Below the pieces are notes generated by a model. It was not told where the DNA came from, ran no database searches, and was given only the letters and a program-made list of their open reading frames with translations. A program made the translations under genes and the position numbers. From CAYWRZ01 sp964460845 (GTDB lineage Bacteria; Bacteroidota; Bacteroidia; Flavobacteriales_D; UBA2798): 64,000 nt of DNA. The stretch lies in the NCBI GenBank assembly GCA_964460845.1, contig CAYWRZ010000001.1:248001-312000 (forward strand), given 5' to 3'. Numbering within the stretch: position 1 is the stretch's first letter; each line of letters begins with the position of its first letter. Shown piece after piece: positions 23,171-31,764 of this stretch.

Positions 23171-25573
23171 TTAGCTTCCGCACATTTCGCAATCGTCGGG
23201 ATTGTCGATCGAGCAGGCAATGGCGGCCATTTCCTGTTCGTTGCTGCGGGCGGCAGCTTCGGCCGCTTTTTCTTCGGCGCTGCGTTCTTTCAGCGGGAGT
23301 GGTTCCTGCTTGGAGTTTTTCTCAAGCGTAAACTTGATCGGATCGGTAGCTGCTTTGGTACGCAGGTAGTACATGCCCGTTTTGAGACCTTTTTTCCAGG
23401 CGTAGAAATGCAGCGAAGTCAGCTTCCCGAAGTTCGGGTTCTCCATAAACACGTTCAGCGACTGGCTTTGGCAGATAAAGGCACCGCGGTCGGCTGCCAT
23501 ATCGAGAATCGTTTTTTGGCTGATTTCCCAAGCGGTTTTGTAAATATCTTTCAGGTTCTGCGGAATCTCGGCTATTGCTTGAATCGAACCGTTAGCAGCA
23601 ATGATTTTGTTCTTCAGTCCTTCGTTCCAAATACCCAGCTTCACGAGGTCGCGCATCAGGTGCTTGTTCACCACGATAAATTCGCCCGAAAGCACACGAC
23701 GGGTGTAAATATTAGAGGTATAAGGCTCGAAACATTCGTTGTTGCCCAAAATCTGCGCGGTCGAAGCGGTAGGCATTGGCGCCAGCAGCAGCGAGTTACG
23801 GATGCCATGCTGTTTGATCTCTTCGCGCAGCACTTCCCATTCCCAGCGATCGGTAGGGGTCTCGTTCCACATATCGAACTGAAGAATACCTTGTGAAGCG
23901 GGCGAACCTTCGTAGGTTTCGTAAGCGCCGTATTCTTTGGCAAGATCTTTCGACGAAGTCAGCGATGCGTAATAGATGGTTTCAAACACATCGCGGTTAA
24001 GCTGCCGTGCCTCGGGGCTGTCGAAGGGAAAACGCATGAGGATAAAGGCATCGGCCAGTCCCTGTACCCCGATACCGATAGGACGGTGACGCAGGTTACT
24101 GCGGCGTGCTTCGGGAATGGGATAGTAGTTATAGTCGATGATTTTATTCAGGTTGCGGGTAATCTGGTAGGTCACCTCAAAGAGGCGCTGGTGGTCGAAC
24201 TCCCCGTCTTTGACAAACTTGGGCAGGGCAATAGAAGCCAGGTTACACACGGCCACTTCGTCGGGCGAGGTGTATTCCAGAATTTCGGTGCAGAGGTTAG
24301 ACGACTTGATCGTACCCAGGTTTTTCTGGTTGGATTTTTCGTTACAAGCGTCTTTGTAGAGCATATAAGGCGTACCCGTCTCGATTTGCGACTCCAGTAT
24401 CTGAAACCAAAGATCCTGTGCTTTTACTTTCCGGCGGCCTTTTCCTTCCTGCTCATAGCGCGTATAAAGTTCTTCGAACGCTTTGCCGTAGGTATCCGAA
24501 AGACCCGGACATTCGTGGGGGCACATGAGCGTCCATTCGCCATTGTCTTCTACACGCTTCATGAACAAGTCGGGAATCCAAAGGGCGTAGAACAGGTCGC
24601 GGGCGCGTTGCTCTTCTTTGCCGTGGTTCTTTTTCAGGTCAAGGAAATCGAAGATATCGGCATGCCAGGGCTCCAGGTAAATGGCAAAAGAACCTTTGCG
24701 TTTTCCGCCACCCTGATCCACATAACGTGCGGTGTCGTTAAACACGCGCAGCATGGGCACAATACCGTTGGAGGTACCGTTAGTGCCTTTAATATAAGTA
24801 CCTGTCGCGCGGATATCGTGGATAGAAAGTCCGATTCCACCGGCCGACTGTGAAATTTTCGCACACTGGGTCAGCGTATCGTAAATGCCCGAGATGCTGT
24901 CTTTCTTCATGGTGAGCAGAAAGCAGGAAGACATTTGGGGCTTGGGCGTACCGGCGTTGAACAGGGTGGGCGTAGCATGGGTAAACCAGCCTTCGCTCAT
25001 GAGGTTATAAGTATCGATAGCCGATTTGATGTCTTCTTTGTGAATACCCACCGCCACACGCATAAACATGTGTTGCGGACGCTCCGCCACTTTTCCGTGA
25101 AGCTTCAGCAGGTAAGAACGCTCCATGGTTTTAAAACCGAAATAATCGAAACGAAAATCGCGGTCGTAAATAATGGCCGAATCGAGCTGTTCGGCATTTT
25201 TGGTGATGATCTCATACACATCGTCGGCCAGCAGTGCGGCACGTTCTCCGCTGCGGGCATCTTCGTAGTAATAAAGATCGTTCATCGTTTGTGAGAACGA
25301 TTTTTTCGTGTTTTTGTGCAGGTTAGACACGGCTATACGCGAAGCTAACAATGCATAATCGGGGTGTCTGATAGTATTGGTAGCGGCTACTTCGGCCGCC
25401 AGGTTATCCAGCTCGGAAGTAGTGACACCGTCGTAGATACCCTCTACCACCTTAATGGCTACAGTAGTGGGATCAACGATTGGGTTAAGTCCGTAGCACA
25501 GCTTTTTGATGCGGGCTGTGATCTTGTCGAACTGTACCGATTCTTTTCTTCCGTCTCTTTTAATTACGAACAT
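23171..25573 (-). CDS. nrdA: Class I ribonucleotide reductase, large subunit
   Basis: An 800-residue NrdA, which reduces ribonucleoside diphosphates to deoxy forms. An N-terminal ATP-cone (about residues 1-90) gives dATP feedback control. The active-site pieces are MSSCFLL (first redox Cys), NLCTEILEYTSPDEVAVCNLAS (Asn/Cys/Glu and second redox Cys) and the PMPTASTAQILG loop. The C-terminal CEMCGS is the flexible CxxC tail that re-reduces the active site through thioredoxin or glutaredoxin. It is encoded 61 bp after nrdB, and nrdB comes first in the operon. A terminator follows. Confidence 0.97.
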   Translation of the reverse strand: MFVIKRDGRKESVQFDKITARIKKLCYGLNPIVDPTTVAIKVVEGIYDGVTTSELDNLAAEVAATNTIRHPDYALLASRIAVSNLHKNTKKSFSQTMNDLYYYEDARSGERAALLADDVYEIITKNAEQLDSAIIYDRDFRFDYFGFKTMERSYLLKLHGKVAERPQHMFMRVAVGIHKEDIKSAIDTYNLMSEGWFTHATPTLFNAGTPKPQMSSCFLLTMKKDSISGIYDTLTQCAKISQSAGGIGLSIHDIRATGTYIKGTNGTSNGIVPMLRVFNDTARYVDQGGGKRKGSFAIYLEPWHADIFDFLDLKKNHGKEEQRARDLFYALWIPDLFMKRVEDNGEWTLMCPHECPGLSDTYGKAFEELYTRYEQEGKGRRKVKAQDLWFQILESQIETGTPYMLYKDACNEKSNQKNLGTIKSSNLCTEILEYTSPDEVAVCNLASIALPKFVKDGEFDHQRLFEVTYQITRNLNKIIDYNYYPIPEARRSNLRHRPIGIGVQGLADAFILMRFPFDSPEARQLNRDVFETIYYASLTSSKDLAKEYGAYETYEGSPASQGILQFDMWNETPTDRWEWEVLREEIKQHGIRNSLLLAPMPTASTAQILGNNECFEPYTSNIYTRRVLSGEFIVVNKHLMRDLVKLGIWNEGLKNKIIAANGSIQAIAEIPQNLKDIYKTAWEISQKTILDMAADRGAFICQSQSLNVFMENPNFGKLTSLHFYAWKKGLKTGMYYLRTKAATDPIKFTLEKNSKQEPLPLKERSAEEKAAEAAARSNEQEMAAIACSIDNPDDCEMCGS

Positions 25574-25634
25574 GCGCGAGGGTTTGAACGGTTAATGTAT
25601 AAATGGGTGTGGGGGATAGTCGAAACTAAAACGT

Positions 25635-26609
25635 TTAAAAATCTTCGTCAAGACTGAATTTATTGTCTTCTTTATTGGCCAATACGCCGGCTTTTTGGTA
25701 TTCTCCTACCCGTTTTTCGAAGAAATTGGTTTTCCCCTGCAGGTTGATCATGTCCATAAAGTCGAACGGATTGCTCACGTTATATACTTTGGGATTGCCC
25801 AGCTCCACCAGCAGTCGGTCGGCGACAAACTCAATGTACTGGCTCATCAGGTCGGCGTTCATACCAATCAGTTTCACCGGTAGCGAATCGCAGACAAATT
25901 CTTTCTCAATGGCCACCGCCTCGGTAATAATCTGTGCCACTATAGCCTGATCCAGCTTGTGGTTCACGTGGTTGTTGTACAGCAAACAGGCAAAATCACA
26001 ATGCAGGCCCTCGTCGCGGGAAATGAGCTCGTTGGAAAACGACAAGCCGGGCATGAGTCCGCGTTTTTTCAGCCAAAAAATCGAACAGAAGCTGCCACTG
26101 AAGAAGATTCCTTCTACCGCAGCAAAAGCAACCAACCTTTCCGCAAAAGAACCTTTAGAAATCCAGTTAATAGCCCAGTTCGCTTTTTTGTTCACGCAGT
26201 CGAGCGTGTCGATAGCATGAAAAAGACGGTCTTTCTCGACGGGATCTTTGATGTACGTATCGATCAGCAGCGAATAGGTCTCGCTGTGAATGTTCTCGAT
26301 GGCAATCTGAAAACCGTAAAAAAACTTGGCTTCCGTGTATTGCACCTCCCTTACGAAATTCTCTGCCAGGTTCTCGTTTACAATCCCGTCGCTCGCTGCG
26401 AAGAAGGCCAGCACGTGCTTGATAAAATGACGTTCGTCGTCGTTGAGCTTGGTATCCCAGTCCACCAAATCGGCGCCGAGGTCAATCTCTTCGGCGGTCC
26501 AAAAACTGGCCTCCGCTTTTTTGTAAAAAGACCAAATGTCGTTGTGCCGGATGGGAAAGAGCACAAAGCGGTCTTTGTTCTCCTGCAGTATGGGTTCAAA
26601 ATTTTCCAT
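25635..26609 (-). CDS. nrdB: Class I ribonucleotide reductase, small subunit
   Basis: A 324-residue ferritin-like R2 protein that generates the radical used by NrdA. The di-metal ligands appear in VDWDTKLNDDERHFI, FYGFQIAIENIHSETY and RDEGLHCDFA. The Tyr of HSETY is at the usual radical position, which indicates a Tyr-radical (class Ia-type) subunit rather than class Ic. It heads the nrdBA operon. Two near-identical 16-bp repeats upstream, the proximal one ending 2 bp from the start codon, may be NrdR sites. Confidence 0.96.
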   Translation of the reverse strand: MENFEPILQENKDRFVLFPIRHNDIWSFYKKAEASFWTAEEIDLGADLVDWDTKLNDDERHFIKHVLAFFAASDGIVNENLAENFVREVQYTEAKFFYGFQIAIENIHSETYSLLIDTYIKDPVEKDRLFHAIDTLDCVNKKANWAINWISKGSFAERLVAFAAVEGIFFSGSFCSIFWLKKRGLMPGLSFSNELISRDEGLHCDFACLLYNNHVNHKLDQAIVAQIITEAVAIEKEFVCDSLPVKLIGMNADLMSQYIEFVADRLLVELGNPKVYNVSNPFDFMDMINLQGKTNFFEKRVGEYQKAGVLANKEDNKFSLDEDF

Positions 26610-26611
26610 AT

Positions 26612-26627
26612 CTTAAAATTTTTAGTG
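26612..26627 (-). promoter_or_regulatory. nrdR box: Proximal direct repeat, candidate NrdR box upstream of nrdBA
   Basis: The minus strand reads CACTAAAAATTTTAAG, 15 of 16 identical to the distal copy. With one flanking base it matches about 10 of 16 positions of the NrdR consensus (ACACWATATATWGTGT). It lies 2 bp upstream of the nrdB ATG. Confidence 0.35.
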
Positions 26628-26690
26628 CCTTTTTTTTAGCGGAAAAGATCTCACATCGGGCAAAAATGCTTTACCCGCCACGAGACTAAC

Positions 26691-26706
26691 CTTACAATTT
26701 TTAGTG
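26691..26706 (-). promoter_or_regulatory. nrdR box: Distal direct repeat, candidate NrdR box upstream of nrdBA
   Basis: The minus strand reads CACTAAAAATTGTAAG and, with one 5' base, ACACTAAAAATTGTAA. This agrees with 12 of 16 NrdR-box positions. It is spaced 79 bp start-to-start from the proximal copy. Confidence 0.4.
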
Positions 26707-27144
26707 TACCGACACCCCGGAACCGGGCCGCCGGATGACCGAAATCGGGAGGACAAAAATTGAAAAAAAACGGGCATACGACAATGCATTTTAATCCACA
26801 TTCCTCCGAAGTTTTCAACACGATTTTTTATCCCCTCTCCTACCCCTTACCCCATAAGGCTTAGAGGTGTTTTGTTGGTAAAAAAACCTGTTTCGGCGAA
26901 AATTATCTCTTGTTAATCGACATTTTTGACAGGTAGCGAAAAACCGGGAAATAACCCTGAAAAAGAAAATTTACACCGTATCGGAAATTGTTTTTCCGAG
27001 CACAAGTTCCAAAAAAAGAGAAGGTTTTTTTTTTACCCGAAACGATTCTTTCCACAAAAGCCGGGTGGATAAAAATAGAAGGCCGAAAATTTGCTTTTGC
27101 GGAATATAGTATTATATTTCTTCGGCAACTTTCAAGGAGAAGTT
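26707..27144. other. Non-coding, AT-rich intergenic region upstream of nrdB
   Basis: About 440 bp without a credible gene on either strand, unusually long for this window. It holds a nested inverted repeat (26834-26867: CCTCT, CCTTA, then TAAGG, AGAGG), a second inverted repeat TCGGAAA...TTTCCGA (26981-26999) and several homopolymer A/T runs. A small RNA, or a long nrdBA control region, is possible. No tRNA or known riboswitch core is visible. Confidence 0.5.
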
Positions 27145-27729
27145 CTATTCTCCGTTTTCGCCCTGTTTCCGAAAAGCGGCCGCCGCTTCAAGCGCCTCGT
27201 AAAATTCGTTTCCATAATGGCGTATGATAGGCTCTTTCAGAAAACGATACACCGGCACATCGAGCTTCTCGCCACAGGCACAGGCCGGACGGCAAATCGA
27301 CCACTCGTTATAATTAAGTGCCTGTCCCTCAGGTAAACGCAATACACGAATAGGGTATAAATGACAGCTCACCGGCTTGCGAAATTCAATTTTCCCTGCC
27401 AAATAAGCCTGCTCAATGCCACATTTGGCTGTGCCTTGCCGATCAAACACCACATAAGCACATTCTTCTTCGTTCACCAACGGGGTGACATAATCCCCAT
27501 CGGTATCCACTATATAGGTGCCCTGCTCCTCAATGGCTTTGATGCCTTCCGGACGCAGAAAAGGACGCACTTCTCCGTACACATCATCGAGCACAGCAAG
27601 CTCCTCCTCTTCCAAAGGGGCACCCGAATCGCCGTCCACACAACAAGCCCCTTTGCAAGCCGTTAGATCACACACAAACTTGCGATCAAAAAGCTCGTCC
27701 GAAACCAGTATGTCACCAATCTGTATCAT
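27145..27729 (-). CDS. DUF3109 family cysteine-rich protein
   Basis: A 194-residue cytoplasmic protein of the DUF3109 family, related to YkgJ-type zinc/iron-chelating cysteine clusters. Cysteines are grouped as CDLTACKGACC near residue 20, single Cys at CAYVVF, KCGIEQAYL and VSCHLYPIR, and CRPACACG near residue 165. This suggests a bound metal or Fe-S cluster. The function is unknown. A TACCTTTG element on this strand (27741-27734) ends 4 nt before the ATG, so the mRNA is probably leaderless. It is divergent from glyS. Confidence 0.88.
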   Translation of the reverse strand: MIQIGDILVSDELFDRKFVCDLTACKGACCVDGDSGAPLEEEELAVLDDVYGEVRPFLRPEGIKAIEEQGTYIVDTDGDYVTPLVNEEECAYVVFDRQGTAKCGIEQAYLAGKIEFRKPVSCHLYPIRVLRLPEGQALNYNEWSICRPACACGEKLDVPVYRFLKEPIIRHYGNEFYEALEAAAAFRKQGENGE

Positions 27730-27733
27730 GCCA

Positions 27734-27782
27734 CAAAGGTAGGCATTAACTCGTGCAGTTAACGCAGATTTGTGTAGTTTTG
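27734..27782. promoter_or_regulatory. Divergent promoter region DUF3109/glyS with central inverted repeat
   Basis: TACCTTTG on the minus strand (27741-27734) and TAGTTTTG on the plus strand (27775-27782) are back-to-back -7 elements, 4 and 7 nt from their start codons. Between them lies a perfect inverted repeat, TTAACT-CGTGC-AGTTAA (27746-27762), suited to a dimeric regulator acting on both genes. Confidence 0.5.
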
Positions 27783-27789
27783 CCGCATT

Positions 27790-29328
27790 ATGAGTGCCAC
27801 ACAGGAAGATAAACTGAAAACCTTAATCAGCCATTGCAAAGAATATGGCTTTGTGTTTCCCAGCAGCGAGATCTACGACGGACTAAGCGCCACGTACGAT
27901 TACGGACAATTGGGCAGCGAACTGAAAAACAATATCCGGAGCTACTGGTGGAAGTCGATGGTGCAACTGCACGAAAACATCACCGGTATCGACGCCGCTA
28001 TCTTTATGCACCCCACTACCTGGAAAGCTTCGGGCCACGTGGACGCCTTTAACGATCCGCTGATCGACAATAAAGATTCCAAAAAACGTTACCGGGCCGA
28101 TGTGCTGCTCGAAGAGCATATCGAAAAAATCAGGCAGAAAATCCGCAAAGAAGTAGAGAAGGCCCAGAAAAAATTCGGCGGTTCCTTCGAAGAAGCGCTG
28201 TTTTTGGAAACCAACCTCAACGTAGCCCGCTTCCGCAGTAAAATCACGGAGATAGAAAACCGTATGCGCGATTCGCTCGAAAAGAACGACCTCGAAGCGC
28301 TGCGACAACTTATCGTGGATTTGGAAATCGTGTGTCCGGTATCGGGCACGCGCAACTGGACCGAAGTACGGCAGTTCAACCTCATGTTTGCCACCGAGCT
28401 GGGCTCTGTCGCGGGCGATTCTTCGACCATTTACCTGCGTCCCGAAACGGCTCAGGGCATTTTTGTCAATTTTCTGAACGTGCAGAAAACCGGACGTATG
28501 AAAATTCCTTTTGGAATAGCGCAAACCGGAAAAGCCTTTCGCAACGAGATTGTAGCGCGTCAGTTTATTTTCAGAATGCGTGAGTTCGAGCAGATGGAAA
28601 TGCAGTTTTTCGTAAGGCCGGGCACCGAAATGCAATGGTACGAATACTGGAAAGAAAACCGTATGAAATGGCATTTGGCGCTGGGTTTGGACAAAGAAAA
28701 CTACCGTTTTCACGACCATATAAAGCTGGCTCACTACGCCAACGCCGCCTGCGATATCGAATTTAATTTCCCGATGGGCTTCAAAGAGCTCGAAGGTATC
28801 CACTCGCGCACCGATTTCGATTTGGCTAACCACGAAAAATTCTCCGGCAAAAAGCTACAGTATTTCGACCCTGAGCTAAATCAGAGCTATGTGCCTTATG
28901 TGGTGGAAACCTCTATCGGGCTCGACCGTATGTTTTTGGCCATACTGGCTACGGCCTATACCGAAGAAAAGCTCGACGACGGCAGCGAACGTGTAGTGCT
29001 GCGTATCCCTCCCGCGCTGGCTCCGATAAAAGCCGCCATACTGCCGCTGGTCAAAAAAGACGGTTTGCCCGAAAAAGCAAGAGCCGTGTTCGACCTGCTC
29101 AAAACCGAGCACTACTGCCAGTACGACGAAGGCGATTCGATCGGCAAGCGTTACCGCCGGCAAGATGCTATCGGCACACCGTTCTGCATTACCGTCGATC
29201 ACGAATCGCTCGAAAATCAGACCGTCACGCTGCGCGAACGCGACAGCATGCAGCAGGAACGCATTGCTATAGACAAGCTACCCGAAATAATCGATAAAAA
29301 AGTAAGCCTGAAAACACTCTGGCATTAA
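27790..29328 (+). CDS. glyS: Glycine--tRNA ligase (single-chain class II)
   Basis: A 512-residue dimeric-type glycyl-tRNA synthetase, unrelated to the bacterial alpha/beta tetrameric type. Class II motifs are visible: the FVFPSSEIYDG opening, motif 2 around FRNEIVARQFIFRMREFEQMEMQFF, and motif 3 in GLDRMFLAIL. The acidic patch IHSRTDFDL senses glycine. The anticodon-binding domain occupies about the last 110 residues. The start is ATG at 27790, 7 nt after TAGTTTTG. It is followed 43 bp later by the hemC-hemD fusion, possibly as an operon. Confidence 0.96.
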   Translation: MSATQEDKLKTLISHCKEYGFVFPSSEIYDGLSATYDYGQLGSELKNNIRSYWWKSMVQLHENITGIDAAIFMHPTTWKASGHVDAFNDPLIDNKDSKKRYRADVLLEEHIEKIRQKIRKEVEKAQKKFGGSFEEALFLETNLNVARFRSKITEIENRMRDSLEKNDLEALRQLIVDLEIVCPVSGTRNWTEVRQFNLMFATELGSVAGDSSTIYLRPETAQGIFVNFLNVQKTGRMKIPFGIAQTGKAFRNEIVARQFIFRMREFEQMEMQFFVRPGTEMQWYEYWKENRMKWHLALGLDKENYRFHDHIKLAHYANAACDIEFNFPMGFKELEGIHSRTDFDLANHEKFSGKKLQYFDPELNQSYVPYVVETSIGLDRMFLAILATAYTEEKLDDGSERVVLRIPPALAPIKAAILPLVKKDGLPEKARAVFDLLKTEHYCQYDEGDSIGKRYRRQDAIGTPFCITVDHESLENQTVTLRERDSMQQERIAIDKLPEIIDKKVSLKTLWH

Positions 29329-29371
29329 GCGCGGAGACACTCAGCAGCACGCTCTTACACAAAGGCCCCGA

Positions 29372-30934
29372 ATGAAACGCATAATCATAGGCACACGCGG
29401 AAGTGAGCTGGCCTTATGGCAGGCCCGTTATGTACAACTTGAACTGCGCCGCACCGGCATCGAATCGACCATCGAGATCATCAAAACCAAAGGCGATCAA
29501 ATTCAGCACCTGGGTTTTGATAAAATGGAAGGAAAAGGTTTTTTCACCAAAGAGATTGAAGATGCCCTGCACGAGAAAAAAATCGACCTGGCGGTGCATT
29601 CGCACAAAGATTTGGAGACCTCGCCACCCGAAGGATTGGTGACTGCCGCCGTATCGTACCGCGAAGACCCCCGCGACCTGCTGCTTATCCGTCGCGAAGC
29701 TTACGACCTGACACAACGCTGGTGCGTAGCCGAAAAGGCCGTCGTAGGCACTTCGTCGGCCAGGCGTAAATCGCAACTGCTTTCGTTTCGTCCCGACCTG
29801 CAACCCCGCGACCTGCGTGGCAACGTGATGACCCGTCTGCAAAAACTGCGGGAAGGACAGTTCGATGCCATTATGCTTGCCAAAGCCGGTGCCGAACGCT
29901 TACAGCTCGACCTGAGCGAATTTCATGTAGAAACGCTCGATCCGCGCCTTTTTATTCCCGCGCCCGCTCAGGGTGTGCTGGCCATACAGGTACGCGCCGA
30001 AGATGCCGGACTCATCGAAGCATTACGCAAAATCAACCATAGCGAAGTAGAAGAAACTATTGGCGTAGAGCGATCGCTGCTTCAGCAACTCGACGGCGGA
30101 TGCCAAATGCCGATGGGCGCTTTGTGTCTGCATGAGCAGGATACGTTTAAGCTTTGGGCTACCGTAGCCCCGGCCTGGAACGGATCCCCACGTCGTGTGT
30201 ACCTCGAAGCCCCCGATAGCAAGGAACTGGCGGCCAAAGCCTTTTCCCTTCTTACCCGCCCTGTGAAACGCAGCGTATTTATTTCGCGCTCGCTTCAGGA
30301 ATCGGATTATTTTACCCGTATCCTGCACCACGCCGGCTACGAAATCGAAAGCCGATCGCTGACCCGTTACGAAAAAGTACCCTTCCAGACCGTACCTCCC
30401 TCCGACTGGATTTTCTTTTCCTCCAAAAACTGTGTGCGTTTTTTCTTCGAACAGCAACCTGTATTACCGGAGCATATCCGCATAGGTAGCATTGGCGGCG
30501 CCACCGCCGAAGCGCTAAAGCAACGGGGCATCGCGTCCGATTTCACCGGCTACTCGAACGATACGGCCGCTATCGGAAAAGAATTTGCACGTATGCTCAA
30601 CGGATATGAACAGGTGCTTTTTCCCCAATCGACCGCCAGCTACCGCACCGTACAAAAGCAGTTCGGCGACCAAAAAAATCTCATCGATCTGGTGGTGTAC
30701 GATACGCTGCCCGACGAAAAGGCCGAAATACCCGATACGGATGTGGTGGTACTGACCAGTCCGACGAACGCACTGCTTTACCTTCGTAAAAAAACGCCAC
30801 GCAAAGAACAGCGCTTCATCGCCATCGGCAAATCGACCGCTGAAGTATTACGCCAGCAAGGACTCGAAGCCTGGATAACTCCCTGGAACACTTCGGAAGC
30901 CGCACTGGCCGATGCCGTGATGAGCCTCGAATAA
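29372..30934 (+). CDS. hemCD: Fused hydroxymethylbilane synthase / uroporphyrinogen-III synthase
   Basis: A 520-residue bifunctional protein. Residues 1 to about 290 are porphobilinogen deaminase: GTRGSELALWQA, VHSHKDLET, GTSSARRKSQL, DLRGNVMTRL, APAQGVLAIQ and the dipyrromethane-binding Cys in DGGCQMPMGA. Residues about 295-520 are uroporphyrinogen-III synthase: SVFISRSL, DWIFFSSKNCVRFFF, IGSIGGATAEAL and VVVLTSPTNALLYL. Fusion would channel the unstable hydroxymethylbilane into ring closure. A separate HemD is encoded at 36.6-37.4 kb, so one of the two may be redundant or specialised. Confidence 0.94.
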   Translation: MKRIIIGTRGSELALWQARYVQLELRRTGIESTIEIIKTKGDQIQHLGFDKMEGKGFFTKEIEDALHEKKIDLAVHSHKDLETSPPEGLVTAAVSYREDPRDLLLIRREAYDLTQRWCVAEKAVVGTSSARRKSQLLSFRPDLQPRDLRGNVMTRLQKLREGQFDAIMLAKAGAERLQLDLSEFHVETLDPRLFIPAPAQGVLAIQVRAEDAGLIEALRKINHSEVEETIGVERSLLQQLDGGCQMPMGALCLHEQDTFKLWATVAPAWNGSPRRVYLEAPDSKELAAKAFSLLTRPVKRSVFISRSLQESDYFTRILHHAGYEIESRSLTRYEKVPFQTVPPSDWIFFSSKNCVRFFFEQQPVLPEHIRIGSIGGATAEALKQRGIASDFTGYSNDTAAIGKEFARMLNGYEQVLFPQSTASYRTVQKQFGDQKNLIDLVVYDTLPDEKAEIPDTDVVVLTSPTNALLYLRKKTPRKEQRFIAIGKSTAEVLRQQGLEAWITPWNTSEAALADAVMSLE

Positions 30935-31002
30935 GCGTTTGTAACGCTGAATCGGGCTTTGTATCTTCGTAAAAACGTAATTCCTGCCTTTTTCACCGGC
31001 GT

Positions 31003-31764
31003 ATGATCAAACTATCGGTAGTTATCATCACTTTTAACGAAGAGAAAAATATCGGACGCTGCCTCGATGCGATACGCGATATTGCCGACGACATTGTGGT
31101 GGTGGATTCTTTTTCGACCGATCGCACCGAAGAAATCGTTCGGGCAAAAGGAGCGCGTTTTATTCAGCACGCCTTTGAAGGACACATCGAACAGAAAAAC
31201 TTTGCCATTACACAAGCCGCTTACCCGCATATCCTTTCGCTCGATGCCGACGAAGCGCCTGATGAAACCTTGCGTCGTTCGATTTTGGCCGTAAAAGCCA
31301 ACTGGGAAAAAGACGGCTACACAATGAACCGGCTTACAAATTATTGCGGGCACTGGGTAAAACACTGCGGCTGGTATCCCGATCGCAAGCTGCGGCTCTG
31401 GGATTCGAGAAAAGGCCGATGGACAGGCATTAACCCGCACGACCGCTATGAACTGGAAGAGGGTTCCGCTACCGGACAGCTCAAGGGGGACTTACTGCAT
31501 TACAGCTATTACAGCATTCACGACCATATACGGCAGGTGAATTATTTTACTGAGATTGCCGCCAGGGCACATTTTGAAAAAGGCAAACGCAGCAATCTCC
31601 TGAAAATACTGTGCAATCCGGTGATAAAATTTTTCCGCGATTACCTGTTCAGGTTGGGCATTCTCGACGGATATTACGGACTCATCATCTGCCTGATCTC
31701 TTCGCACGCCACCTTCCTGAAATACGTAAAGCTCAAACAATTGCAGGATAATTCAATCCGGTGA
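31003..31764 (+). CDS. Family 2 glycosyltransferase, WaaE/KdtX-like
   Basis: A 253-residue GT-A enzyme with LSVVIITFNEEKNIGRCL, VVVDSFSTDRT and the metal-binding SLDADE motif. The short length, the HWVKHCGWYPDRKLRLW segment and the C-terminal aromatic membrane-associated helix (LGILDGYYGLIICLISS) match the WaaE/KdtX-type LPS core glycosyltransferases. It overlaps the following GT9 gene by 4 bp (GTGA), so the two probably act in succession on the LPS core. A TATCTTCG element (30962-30969) lies about 33 nt before the ATG. Confidence 0.9.
   Translation: MIKLSVVIITFNEEKNIGRCLDAIRDIADDIVVVDSFSTDRTEEIVRAKGARFIQHAFEGHIEQKNFAITQAAYPHILSLDADEAPDETLRRSILAVKANWEKDGYTMNRLTNYCGHWVKHCGWYPDRKLRLWDSRKGRWTGINPHDRYELEEGSATGQLKGDLLHYSYYSIHDHIRQVNYFTEIAARAHFEKGKRSNLLKILCNPVIKFFRDYLFRLGILDGYYGLIICLISSHATFLKYVKLKQLQDNSIR

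Noticed and set aside
26981..26999. Inverted repeat TCGGAAA/TTTCCGA as terminator of the DUF3109 gene
   Set aside because: No T-run follows it on the minus strand and it lies about 150 bp beyond the stop, so terminator function is not supported.
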